NCBI RefSeq assembly: GCF_001704415.2
Contig: NW_017189740.1
Span: 682,001 to 746,000, forward strand
Length of the DNA stretch: 64,000 nucleotides
Reading direction: 5' to 3'
DNA from: Capra hircus
Taxonomy: Eukaryota > Chordata > Mammalia > Artiodactyla > Bovidae
Below are positions 21,558 to 32,304 of the stretch, in pieces; position 1 is the first letter of the stretch; every line of letters starts with the position of its first letter. Below the pieces are notes generated by a model, which was given only the letters and a program-made list of their open reading frames with translations, ran no database searches and was not told the DNA's origin. The position numbers and the translations under genes are program-made.

Positions 21558-22196
21558 CAGCCATCCTTGTCTTATTCCTGAACTGAGAGGAAACTAGCCA
21601 GTATTTCCCCATTGAGTATAATGTTAGTTGTGGACTTTTTGCATATGGCCTTTATTATATTGTAGTAGTTTCCTTCTATTCCTAGTTTGTTGAATTTATA
21701 TCAAGAAAGAGTGTCATGCATGCATGGGTGCATGTATCATATCAAATTGTTTATCTCCAGATATCACCCAGGAATGGGACTGCTGGATCATATGGTAGTT
21801 CTAGTTTTAGTTTTTTAAGGAACCTCCATACGGTTCTCCATAGGAGCTGTACCAATTTACATTACCACCAACAGTTTAGGAGGATTCCCTTTTCCCCACA
21901 CCCTCTCCAGCATTTATTGTTCATAGATATTTTTTGATAATGACCATTCTAACCAATGTGGAATGATACCACATTGTAGTTTTGATTTACAATTATTTTA
22001 CAATTAGTGATGTTGACCATGCTTTCATGTACTATTAAGCTATCTTTATGTCTTCTTTGGAGAAATGTCTATTTAGAGCTTTTGGAACATTCATAGCAGC
22101 ACTATTTACAAGAGCCAGGAAAAGAAAGCAACCTATATGTTTATCAACAGAGGAATGCATAAAGACCATGTGGTAGATATATACAATGGAATATTC
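21558..22196. mobile_element. L1 pieces: ORF2 part 3 (-), then L1 3' end (+)
   Basis: 21558-21720 continues the antisense L1 from before LTR B. From about 21725 the sequence changes to L1 3'-region type text (GGAATGGGACTGCTGGATC, CCTCTCCAGCATTTATTG, AGCAGCACTATTTACAAGAG), which resumes after the BovB at 24313. I am less sure of the orientation of the 21725-22070 part. Confidence 0.55.
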
Positions 22197-24312
22197 AGTT
22201 CAGTTCAGTCGCTCAGTCGTGTCTGACTCTTTGCAACCCCATGAATCACAGCATGCCAGGCCTCCTTGTCCATCACCAACTCCCGGAGTTCACTCAGACT
22301 CACGTTCATCGAGTCATTGATGTCATCCAGCCATTTCATCCTTGGTCGTCCCCTTCTCCTCCTGCCCCCAATCCCTCCCAGCATCAGAGTCTTTTCCAGT
22401 GAGTCAACTCTTCACATGAGGTGGCCAAAGTACTGGAGTTTCCTTCCAAAGAAATCCCGGGGCTGATCTCCTTCAGAATCGACTGGATGATCTCCTTGCA
22501 GTCCAAGGGACTCTCAAGAGTCTTCTCCAACACCACAGTTCAAAAGCATCAATTCTTCAGCGCTCAGCTTTCTTCACAGTCCAACTCTCGCATCCAGACA
22601 TGACCACAGGAAAAACCATAGCCTTGACTAGACAGACCTTAGTCGGCAAAGTAATGTCTCTGCTTTTCAACATGCTGTCTGGGTTGGTCATAACTTTTCT
22701 TCCAAGAAGTAAGCGTCTTTTAATTTTATGGCTGCAGTCACCATCTGCAGTGATTTTGGAGCCCCCCAAATAAAGTCTGACACTGTTTTTACTGGTTCCC
22801 CATCTATTTCCCATGAAATGATGGGATCAGATGCCATGATCTTCGTTTTCTGAACGTTGAGCTTTAAGCCAACATTTTCACTCTCCACTTTCACTTTCAT
22901 CAGGAGGCCTTTTAGTTCCTCTTCACTTTCTGCCATATGGATGGTGTCATCTGCATATCTGAGGTTATTGATATTTCTCCCAGCAATCTTGATGCCAGCT
23001 TGTGCTTCTTCCAGTCCAGCATTTCTCATGATGTACTCTGCATATGTACTCATGGCCAGTCCCTGGTGGCTCAGAGGTTAAGACGTCTGCCTGCAATGCA
23101 GGAGACCTGGGTTCAATCCCTGGGTCTGGAAGATGCCCTGGAGAAGGAAATGGCAACCCACTCCAGTATTCTTGCCTGGAGAATCCCATGGACGGAGGAG
23201 CCTGGTGGGCTACAGTCCATGAGGTCGCAAAGAGTCAGACATGACTGAGCGACTCACTTTCACTTTCAAGCAGGGTGACAATATACAGCCTTGATGTGCT
23301 CCTTTTTCTATTTGGAACCAGCCTGTTGTTCCATGTCCAGTTCTAACTGTTACTACCTGACCTGCATATAAGTTTCTCAAGAGGCAGGTCAGGTGGCCTG
23401 GTATTCCCATCTCTTTCAGAATTTTCCACGGTTTATTGTGATCCACAGAGTCAAAGGCTTTGGCATAGGCAATAAAGCAGAAGTAGATGTTTTTTCTGGA
23501 ACTCTCTTGCTTTTTCCATGATCCAGCGGATGTTGGCAATTTGATCTCTGGTTCCTCTGCCTTTTCTAAAACCAGCTTGAACATCTGGAAGTTCACGGTT
23601 CACCTATTGCTGAAGCCTGGCTTGGAGAATTTTGAGCATTACTTTACTAGCATGTGAGATGAGTGCAATTGTGTGGTAGTTTGAGCATTCTTTGGCATTG
23701 CCTTTCTTTGGAATTGGAATGAAAACTGACCTTTTCCAGTCCTGTGGCCACTGCTGAGTTTTCCCAATTTGCTGGCATGTTGAGTGAAGCACTTTCACAG
23801 CATCATCTTTCAGGATTTGAAATACCTCAACTGGAATTCCATCACCTCCACTAGCTTTGTTCATAGTGATGCTTTCTAAGGCCCACTTGACTTCACATTC
23901 CAGGATGTCTGGCTTTAGGTGAGTGATCACACCATCGTGATCATCTTGGTTGTGAAGATCTTTTTTGTACAGTTCTTCTGTGTATTCTTGCCACCTCTTC
24001 TAAATATTTTCTGCTTCTGTTAGGTCCATACCATTTCTGTCCTTTATCGAGCCCATCTTTCCATGAAATGTTCCCATGGTATCTCTAATTTTCTTGAAGA
24101 GATCTCTAGTCTTTCCCATTCTGTTGTTTGCCTCTATTTATTTGCATTGATCACTGAGGAAGGCTTTCTTATCTCTTCTTGCTATTCTTTGGAACTCTGC
24201 ATTCAGATACTTATATTTTTCCTTTTCTCCTTTGCTTTTCACCTCTCTTCTTTTCACAGCTATTTGTAAGGCCTCCTCAGACAGCCATTTTGCTTTTCTT
24301 TTCCATGGGTAT
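22197..24312 (-). mobile_element. BovB LINE, 5'-truncated, antisense
   Basis: A 2.1-kb BovB copy (about 1.9 kb without the SINE inside it) on the minus strand with the linker (24138-24323), RT blocks (23210-23930: DGIPVEVFQILKDDAVKV, KRSVFIPIPKKGNAKE) and C-terminus (22557-23053, including RYADDTIHMAESEEEL). The 3' tail is at 22197. It is inserted in an L1 3' end whose two halves lie at 21725-22196 and 24313-24712. Several stops and frame changes. A Bov-tA lies inside. Confidence 0.88.
23056..23268 (+). mobile_element. Bov-tA SINE inside BovB
   Basis: A plus-oriented SINE with the head CAGTCCCTGGTGGCTCAGAG, B-box-like GGGTTCAATCCCTGGGTC and tail GACTCACTTTCACTTTCA. It interrupts the BovB RT region just after the YADD-coding segment. 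Confidence 0.9.
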
Positions 24313-24712
24313 GGTCTACTCAATCATAAAAAAGCAAAATAATGATGTGATTTGCAGCAACATGGATAGACATAGAGATTGTCATACTGAGTGAAATAAA
24401 TCAAATGGAGAAAGACAAATATCTTATGATATTGGTTACATGTGAACTCTTAAAAAGACTACCAATAAACATCTACAAAACAGATATTCAGTTACAGATA
24501 TAGTAAATAAACTTATGGTTACTGGAGTGGTAAGTGGGGAATGAATAAATTGGAAAATTGAGATTGACACATACCTCATACTACATATAAAATAGAAAAC
24601 TAATAATGACATACTGTATACAGCAGGGAACTCTATATTCTGCAATGGCCTATGTAAGAAAATAATCTAAAATGGAAAGAAATCTAAAAATATCTCAGAT
24701 TTACTTTGCTGT
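24313..24712 (+). mobile_element. L1 3' end
   Basis: A typical L1 3' UTR: TTTGCAGCAACATGGATAG, GATTGTCATACTGAGTGAAA, AGAAAGACAAATATCTTATG and CTTTGCTGTACACCTGAAAC. It continues the piece that ends at 22196. Confidence 0.7.
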
Positions 24713-24726
24713 ACACCTGAAACTAC

Positions 24727-24948
24727 TGTGCTCTTCTTTGTCACTCAGTCATGTTCAACTTTTTGAGACTCCATATTTTGTAGCCTGCCAGGCTCCTATG
24801 TTTATGGAATTCTCCAGGGAAGAATATGGAGTGTGTTGTCATACCCTCCTCCAGGGGATCTTCACAACCTAGGGATCAAACCCAGGTCTCCAGCATTACA
24901 GGTGGATTCTTCACTGTCTGAGGCACCAGGGAAGCCCAGCCACAAGGG
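24727..24948 (-). mobile_element. Bov-tA SINE
   Basis: A reverse-oriented SINE: the tail is on the left (TTTGTCACTCAGTCATGTTC) and the tRNA-derived head on the right (ATCAAACCCAGGTCTCC, GAGGCACCAGGGAAGCCC). Confidence 0.85.
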
Positions 24949-25794
24949 AAGTCCCCTGAAACTAATACAGCATTGTAAATCAGCTATACCCCAATTTCAT
25001 TGTTGAGCTCTAGCATGATTTAAAATTTTCTATATACAGGGTCACATCATATGCAAACATTGACGATTTTACCCCTTTCTTTCCAATTGGATATATTTCA
25101 TTTCTTTTTTTCCTCTGGTTGCCATGACTAGCACTTCCAAAATTATGTTGAATACTAATGGCAAGAGTGGATATCCTAGGTTTGTTTCTCATCTTAGAGG
25201 AAATGTCTTTTCATCATTGTGAATAATTTTGGATATGATTTTTCTTATGGCTTTCATTATGTTGAGGTAGGTTCCCTTTAAGCCCATTTTTTTTTAGAGA
25301 GTGTTTATCATAAATGTTTGCTGAATTTTGTCGAAAGCTTTTCCTGCATCTATTGAGATGATCAATTTTTTTATTCTTCAACTTGTTGATGTGGTATATC
25401 ACACTGATAGATTTGCAGATACTGAAAAACCCTTGCATCATGGGGCTAAATCCCCCTGACCATGTGTGTATGATCCTTTTAATGTGTTATTGGATTTGCT
25501 TTGCTAGGATTTTGTTAAGGATTTCTATGTCTATGTTCATCAGTGATATAGGCCTGTAATTTTCTTTTTTAATTTATTTTTTAATTGAAGGATAATGCTT
25601 TGCAGAATTTTGTTGTTTTCTGTCTTGATATCTTTTTCTGGTTTTTGAATCAGAGTTATGATGGCGTTCCTCTGCAATTTGCACACTTTTGAAAGAGTTT
25701 CAGAAGGGCATGTGTTGACTCTTCTCTGAATGTTTGATAGATTTTGCCTGTGGAGTCATCTGCTCCTGGACTTTTTCTTTGTTGGAAGATTTTT

Positions 25795-25990
25795 AAAAAT
25801 TAATTAATTTATTTTAACTGGAGGCTAATTACTATACAATATTGTAGTGGGTTTTGCCATACATTGACATGAATCAGCCATGGGTGTACATGTGTCCCCC
25901 ATCATGAGCCCCCCTCTCACCTCCCTCCCCATTCCATCCCTCAGGGTGGTCCCAGTGCACCGGCCTTGAATGCCCTGTCTCATGCAGAAC
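25795..25990 (-). mobile_element. Ruminant L1 3' UTR fragment, nested
   Basis: A stretch containing GGAGGCTAATTACTATACAA, GCCATACATTGACATGAATC and CCCAGTGCACCGGCC is the common ruminant L1 3' end in antisense orientation, inserted into the older L1. Confidence 0.65.
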
Positions 25991-27097
25991 TTTAATCACA
26001 GTTGCAATTTCAGTACTTGTGATTGATTTGTTCATCTTTACTATCTCTTCCAAGTTCAGTCTTGTAAGGTTGTACCTTTCTAAGAATTTGTTGATTTTTA
26101 TCCTAGGCTGTCCATTTTATTGGTGTGTAGTTGCTCATAGTAGTCTCTTATTATCTTTGTGTTTCTGTGGGGTTCCTAGTAAATTCTTTTTCATTTCTCA
26201 TTATATTGATTGGAGAATTCTCTGTTTTTTTCTTGATGAGTTTGGCTAAATGTTAATAAATTTTGTATATCATCTCAAAGAACCAGCATTTAGTTTCATT
26301 GATCTTTGTTATTGATTGTTTTGTCTCTATTTCAGTGACTTCTGCTCTGATCTGTATGATTTCCTTCCTTCTACTGTTTGTTTTTTCCTACTTTTTCTAG
26401 TTGCTTTAGGTGTAAGTTCATGCTATTTGAGACTTTTCTCGATCTTGAGGTGACTGTATTCCTATAAACATCCCTCTTAGAATTGCTTTTTCTATGACCC
26501 ATGGTTTTTGGATCATTGTGTTTCATTGTAATTTGTTTCTAGGTATTATTTGTTTTTTTTTTTTTTTAATTTCCTCATTGATTTCTTCACTGATCTATTG
26601 ATTTTTTTAGTAACATATTTTTTAGCTTCTGTTCATTTGTGCTTTTCACAGCATTTTTCTTGTAGTTAATTTATAATCTCATATTGTTTTAGTCAGAAAA
26701 CATGCTTCATATGATTTAAATTTTCCTAAATTTACTAGGGCTTGATTTGTGGCCCAAGATGTGATCTGTCCTGGAAAATGTTCTGTGTGTACTTGAGAAT
26801 AAATTATACTATTTTGCTTTCAGATGGAATGTCCTATAAATACCAATTAAGTCTATCAGGTTCTCTTTCCTTTTTAATTCTCTGTCTGGATAATCTATCA
26901 GTTGTTGTAAGTCGGGTCTTGGAGTTTCTTACTCTTATTGAATTACTATCACTCCTTTAATGGCTGTTAGTATTTGTCTCATATATGGGATGCTGCTATG
27001 TTAGGTTCATATATATTTACAATTGTTATATCTTGTTCTTAGATTAATCTCTTACTTATTATATAATGTCCTCCTTGTCTCTTTATAAAAATAATTT

Positions 27098-27342
27098 TAT
27101 TTATTTATTTTTGGCCATGCTTGATCTTTGTTGCTGCATGGGCTTTTCTCTAGTTGTGGTGTGCAGGCTTCTCACTGTGGTCGTTTCTCTTGTTGTGGAA
27201 CACAGACTCTAAAGAATAGAGTCTGCGTTGCGTGGGTTTAGTTTCTCTGTGGCATGTGGGATCTTCCTGGACCAGAGATCAAACCTGTGTCTCCTGCATT
27301 GGCAGGCAGATTTTTACCACTGAGCCACCAAGGAAACCCTTT
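27098..27342 (-). mobile_element. CHR-2-type SINE
   Basis: A reverse-oriented tRNA-derived SINE. On the right is a head-like CACTGAGCCACCAAGG preceded by CTGCATTGGCAGGCAG (complement of the A/B-box region), and on the left TTTTTGGCCATGC plus the A-rich tail as a T-rich start. Confidence 0.75.
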
Positions 27343-28057
27343 CCTTGTCTCTTGTAACAGTCGTTATTTTAAAGTCTATTTTTTATATAAAAAGTCTAGT
27401 TATATATAAAGTCTATTTTTTATTGCTACTCCAGTTTTCTTTTCATATTCATTTGCATGATTTTTTTTTGCATCTCTCCACTTTTGGTCCATGTCCCTAG
27501 GATAAAAATGGGTCTCTTGTTAACAGCATATGTATGTGTGTGTGTGTGTGTGCATATACTGTTTTTTTTGTATCCATTCAGTCAGCCTATGTCTTTTAGT
27601 TGGATTATTTGGGCCATTAACATTTAAGGCAAGTGTGTATATATATGTTTCTATTGCTTTTTTCTTAATTGTTTTTGGTTTGTTTTGTGGATTTTTTTTT
27701 TTTTTTGCTTTCTCTTTTATTCTCTCTTGTATATTCTGCCTACAGAAGTTCCTTTAGCATTTGTTATAAAGGTGCTCTGGTGGTGGTAAATATTCTTAGC
27801 TTTTACCTATCTGTAAAGCTTTTGATTTATCCCTTGAATCTGAATAAGATCTATGCCTATTTTTTGGAGAGTTTTTGTCATATATAGGTGTTAGATTTTC
27901 TCGAAAACTATGCGTCTATTGAGATGATAATATTATATTTGATCTTTTAATTTGTTAATATGTTGTGTCACATTTATTTGCATATACTGAAACATCCTTG
28001 TAAACCTAGGGAAAAGCCCACTTAAGCATGACGCATGATCCTTTTTATGTGTTTTGT

Positions 28058-28468
28058 GAATGTGAGAGCTGGACCATAAAGAAGGCTGAGCACCAAAGAA
28101 TTGATGCTTTTGGAATGTGGTGCTGGAGAAGTCTCCTGAGAATCCCTTTGACAGTGAGGAGATCAAATAAGTCAATTCTAAATGAAATCAACCCTGAATA
28201 TTCATTGGAAAGACTGATGCTGAAGCTGAAGCTCCAATACTTTGGCCACCTGATGCGAAGAGCTGACTCATTGGAAAAGGCCTTGATGCTGGGAAAGATT
28301 GAAGGCAGGAGGAGAAGGAGGAGACAAGGATGAGATGGTTGGACAGCATCACCAACTCAACAGACATGAGTTTGAGGAAATTCCTGGAGACAGTGAATGA
28401 CAGGGGAGCCTGGCATGTTACAGTTTATGGGGTCACAAAGAGTCAGACACAACTTAGCAACTGAACAA
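28058..28468 (+). mobile_element. BovB LINE, short 3' fragment
   Basis: Encodes the C-terminal RT-ORF stretch (ESWTIKKAEHQRIDAFGMW, then LKLKLQYFGHLMRRADSLEK) and the 3' tail near 28440-28468. It is inserted into L1 ORF2 and 5'-truncated. Confidence 0.88.
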
Positions 28469-28755
28469 TAACTAATTTTGAGTTTTTTTATTCTCCTTTT
28501 TCTAGTTTCATTAGGTGTAAGATTAGGTTGTTTATTCAATGTTTTTTCTTGTTTCTTCAGATAGGGATTTATTGCTATAAAATTCCCTCTTAGCACTGCT
28601 TTTGTTGCATCCCATAGGTCTTGAGCTTTCATGTTTTCATTGTCATTAATTTTTAGGTATATTTTGATTTCCTTTTTGATTCTTCAGTGAACTGTTGGTT
28701 ATTCAGAAGTTTATCTTTTAGCCTCAATGAGTTTGTGTTTTTATAGTTTTTTTGA

Positions 28756-29960
28756 AGCTGTGTTTGCCTCCTGGAGCAGAATGACAGCTAGGGCCGTGAA
28801 GACAGAGTCAATACAATCACAAGAGACCTGTGAGGTCCAGTGGTGCATGGTCCACGGGAGAAGTCTCCCAGCTAACACAGAAGGCTGGGTTCGTTTACAG
28901 TTTCATGCTGGGCAGGCATGGGTGCCTGGAAAATGAAGGAAGGTGTCCGCATTCTTCCGATACCTTCTGGTGATTTTCCACCCCCACCCCTGGAAGACAA
29001 TATGCTGTGCCCTGAGTGTGTACACAAGAATAAAGTATTAACAAAAAGCCTGCAGTGAGATCATAATACCAGTAAAAGGGTACAGCTATGATTATAATTA
29101 ATGATAGAGAAGTGACTACAATCAACTCCATGGTGAATTTAGACAGCTGAACTCTGGGCCGCTACACTTTCTCCATGCTTCCTGCTTCCAGGGTGCACAG
29201 CCTGCTTACAAGGTTACATGAAAAAAGAAAGCCTGTGAACTGATGGAAAACAGAAGCAGAAGTGACTGTCTGTCCAAAGATGCCCAGCCCTAAGGGAGCA
29301 GAGGATAAATAAGATGGGGACATTTTAAAAATACTAAGTCACTGAATGGAATTAATTTGCTTGAAAATGCCTCAAGTAAATCTCTACATTGGACAAGATG
29401 GATCTTATAGGCAACAGTTGAAATTTGGCCACGTACACCTTAACCAGATATTCAACCTTATCATCACCAGGCATGGTACAAGCAGAAATATGTTTCCTGA
29501 TGTGATATAATGTATCACTGACAATATTTTTGCTCCAAAGAACCTATTCACAGGGAAGCAATCAGTCCTGATTATGCCTCTTGTCTCAGCGTAATTAGGT
29601 GAGCTTACCTTCATTTGGGTGTCAGTTACTAAGATGCACCCATCCATACGTAAATATTCACAACCTATGCAATAAGATGTCTATATTTTATGTGTATGTG
29701 AGTTATATATAATTTTTCAAGTGTTCTGAATTCAATGATACATTATAGTGCCTCTAGTAAAAAGGCAGCTAGAAAATTTTAAACTTAAAACTTTTATTTT
29801 AAAATAAAATTCTCTAGGCCAGAGCAGGAGTGAGGTTGGACCAGGGCTGAGGCAACCAAGGCCCCTCCTTCCCATATCAGCGGATCCTGCCCAGAGTATG
29901 GCTGGCTGCTGTTGCAGGTGACGGGGGCGGAGTATGACTGGGCCATGCTGCCGCTGAGAC
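28756..29960. other. Unassigned ~1.2-kb segment at the left of the composite block
   Basis: No repeat family or coding frame was recognised. It begins directly after the L1 T run and has ordinary composition up to about 29810. It then becomes GC-richer (29815-29960), as expected for a housekeeping 5' UTR, directly before the poly(A) polymerase-like coding stretch. An AATAAA occurs at about 29032. Whether 28756-29815 is ordinary unique DNA or part of the same retroposed unit is unknown. Confidence 0.4.
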
Positions 29961-30166
29961 AAAGCTGTTTCCAGTATAAAGCAGGGATCACAGCAAACAC
30001 ACCCGCCACAGAAGCACTATGGCATTACTTCTCCCTTCTGCTTAGCGGCCCCGAAGGAGATTAATTGCCTACTTACACAGAAACTAGTGGAGACTCTGAA
30101 GCCCTTTGGGGTTTTTGAAGAGAAAGAGGAACTTCAGTGCAGGATTTTAATATTGGGAAAATTGGC
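29961..30166 (+). pseudogene. PAPOLA: Poly(A) polymerase alpha-like N-terminal coding fragment
   Basis: From 29982 the plus frame reads QGSQQTHPPQKHYGITSP, then LTQKLVETLKPFGVFEE and ELQCRILILGK. This matches my knowledge of residues ~8-68 of vertebrate nuclear poly(A) polymerase alpha, the mRNA 3'-end polyadenylating enzyme, better than the testis paralogue PAPOLB. Upstream the first codons are recognisable, but the ATG reads AAG (29962-29964) and one base is missing at about 29975-29981. The match stops abruptly at about 30166, where the BovB 5' region begins. No later exon sequence is found beyond the BovB. It is a truncated, non-functional gene copy. Whether it is a processed (retrotransposed) piece or genomic exon sequence depends on intron positions I cannot verify. 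Confidence 0.82.
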
Positions 30167-30189
30167 GGCTGTGAGCAGGCTCACTAAGC

Positions 30190-30770
30190 ACAGGCGGCCG
30201 AGAGGAGCTTCCCCACGTCCAAGGTCAAGGGCAGCGGCCTAGAGTGCGAGGCTGCATCAGCGCAGGAATGGCCGAGAGGAGCTACCCTGCGTCCGAGGTC
30301 AGGGGTGGCCGAGAGGAGCTACCCCTGCATCCAAGGTCAGTGGCAGCAGCTGGGAGGAGCTACCACGTGTCTGCAGTCAGGGGCAGCAGCTTGGAGGAGA
30401 CTCCCCGTGTCCGAAGTCAGGGGCGGTGGCCGAGAGGAGCTACCCTATGTTCGAGGCCAGTGGCGGCTGGGAGGAGACACCCCGCGTCCGAGATCAGGGG
30501 CAGCCAGGAGAAGCCACCTTGTGCCCGAGCCAGGGGCAGTGACCGTGAGGAGCCACCCGGAGCCTGAGGCCAGGGCCGGCAGCCAGGAGGAGCAACCCGA
30601 GGGGTGGTGGCTGCACAGACACAGGAGGACCTAGAGAAGCTATCCCACCTTGAAGGTCAGGAATGGTGGCGGTAAGGAGATACCCCTCGTCCAAGGTAAG
30701 GAATAGCGGCTATGCTTTGCTGGAGCAGCCTTGAAGAGATATCCCACGCCAAGATAAGAGAAACCCAAAT
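30190..30770 (+). repeat. ~39-bp tandem repeats in the BovB 5' region
   Basis: About 13 imperfect units of roughly 38-40 bp, each with a GAGGAG(C)TACCC-like start and a GTCCGAGGTCAGGGGC-like end (for example near 30268, 30307, 30350, 30390, 30428, 30467, 30505, 30543). It is GC-rich with many CpGs. The arrangement resembles a monomeric LINE promoter region; promoter activity is inference. Two ~108-codon frames across it are repeat translations, not genes. Confidence 0.8.
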
Positions 30771-31139
30771 AAGATGGTAAGTGTTGCAAGAGGGCATCAG
30801 AGGGCAGACACACTGAAACCACACTCACAGAAAACTAGTCAATCTAATCACACTAGGACAACAGCCTTGTCTAACTCAATGAAACCAAGCCATGCCTGCA
30901 GGGCAACCCAAGATGGGCGGGTCATGGTGGAGAGGCCTGACAGAATGTGGTCCACTGGAGAAGGGAATGGCAAGCCACTTCAGTATTCTTGCCTTGAGAA
31001 CCCCATGAACAGTAGGAAACGGCAAAATGATAGGATACCAAAAGAGGAACTCCCCAGATCAGTAGGTGCTCAATATGCTACTGGAGATCAGTGGAGAAAT
31101 AACTCCAGAAAGAATGAAGGGATGGAGACAAAGCAAAAA

Positions 31140-31960
31140 CAATATCCAGCTGTGGATGTGACTGGTGATAGAAGCAAGGTCCAATGCTGTAAAGAGCAAT
31201 ATTGCATAGGAACCTGGAATGTCAGGTCCATGAATCAAGACAAATTGGAAGTGGTCAAACAAGAAATGGCAAGAGTGAACATCAACATTCTAGGAATCAA
31301 CAAACTAAAATGGACTGGAATGGGTGAATTTAACTCAGATGACCATTATATCTACTACTGTGGGCAAGAATCCCTCAGAAGAAATGGAGTAGCCATCATG
31401 GTCAACAAAAGAGTCCAAAATGCAGTACTTGGATGCAATCTCAAAAATGACAGAATGATCTCTGTTTGTCTTCAAGGCAAACCATTCAATATCACAGTTA
31501 TCCAAGTCTATGCCCCAACCAGTAACACTGAAGAAACTGAAGTTGAACGGTTTTATGAACACCTACAAGATACTTTAGAACTCACACCCAAAAAAGATGT
31601 CCTTTTCATGATAGGGGACAGGAATGCAAAAGTAGGAAGTCAAGAAACACCTGGAGTAACAGGCAAATTTGGCCTTGGAATGAGGAATAAAGCAAGGCAA
31701 AGGCTAATAGAGTTTTGCCAAGAAAATGCACTGGTCACAGAAAACACCCTCTTCCAACAACACAAGAGGAGAATCTAAACCTGGACATCACCAGATGGTC
31801 AACACCAAAATCAGACTGATTATATTCTTTGCAGCCAAAGATGGAGAAGCTCTATACAGTCAACAAAACAAGACCAGGAGCTGACTGTGGCTCAGATCAT
31901 GAAATCCTTATTGCAAAATTCAGACTTAAATTGAAGAAAGCAGGGTAAAGCACTAGACCA
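31140..31960 (+). pseudogene. BovB endonuclease (APE-type) domain, broken
   Basis: The plus frame contains the apurinic-endonuclease-like domain that nicks target DNA: IGTWNVRSMNQDKLEVV, NGVAIMVNK, VIQVYAPTS and MIGDRNAKVG, ending with a SDHE motif after a break. It is closed by TAA at 31776-31778 and a one-base frame change near 31870-31880. The position usually occupied by a catalytic Glu (in an N-E-L-K-W-T-G-like block) reads Lys here (INKLKWTG). The enzyme is not expected to work. Confidence 0.85.
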
Positions 31961-32304
31961 TTCAGATATGACCTAAATCAAATCCCTTATGATTATACAG
32001 TGGAAGTGAGAAATAGATTTAAGGGCCTAGATCTGATAGATAGAATGCCTGATGAACTATGGAATGAGGTTCGTGACATTGTTCAGGAGAAAGGGATCAA
32101 GAGCATCCCCACGGAAAAGAAATGCAAAAAGGCAAAATGGCTGTCTGGGGAGGCCTTACAAATAGCTGTGAAAAGAAGAGAGGTGAAAAGCAAAGGAGAA
32201 AAGGAAAGATATAAGCATCTGAATGCAGAGTTTCAAAGAATAGCAAGAAGAGATAAGAAAGCCTTGTCAGTGATCAATGCAAATATATAGAGGAAAACAA
32301 CAGA

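Larger units (their letters stand above)
24950..28755 (-). mobile_element. L1 ORF2, C-terminal to middle part (element continues at 34321)
   Basis: Antisense L1 ORF2. RT pieces are visible: the FADD-type box survives as FAYDVTLYIEN (25010-25192), with DKHSLKKNGLKGNLPQHNES and HINKLKNKKIDHL upstream (25214-25441). The element continues toward its 5' end to 28755, where it breaks off in a T run. It resumes at 34321 only about ten bases further along L1. Insertions inside: a ruminant L1 3' end fragment (25795-25990), a CHR-2 SINE (27098-27342) and a BovB piece (28058-28468). No long frame survives. Confidence 0.8.

Noticed and set aside
23056..23268. tRNA gene-like A/B boxes
   Set aside because: They belong to the tRNA-derived head of a Bov-tA SINE with the usual BovB tail, as do the similar motifs at 16120, 19676 and 48893.
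28756..29815. Further poly(A) polymerase or 3' UTR sequence in the unassigned segment
   Set aside because: I read both strands and found no coding match; the AATAAA near 29032 alone is not evidence.
30244..30634. Two overlapping ~108-codon Arg/Gly/Pro-rich frames
   Set aside because: They are translations of the ~39-bp GC-rich repeat array of the BovB 5' region, without independent coding signals.
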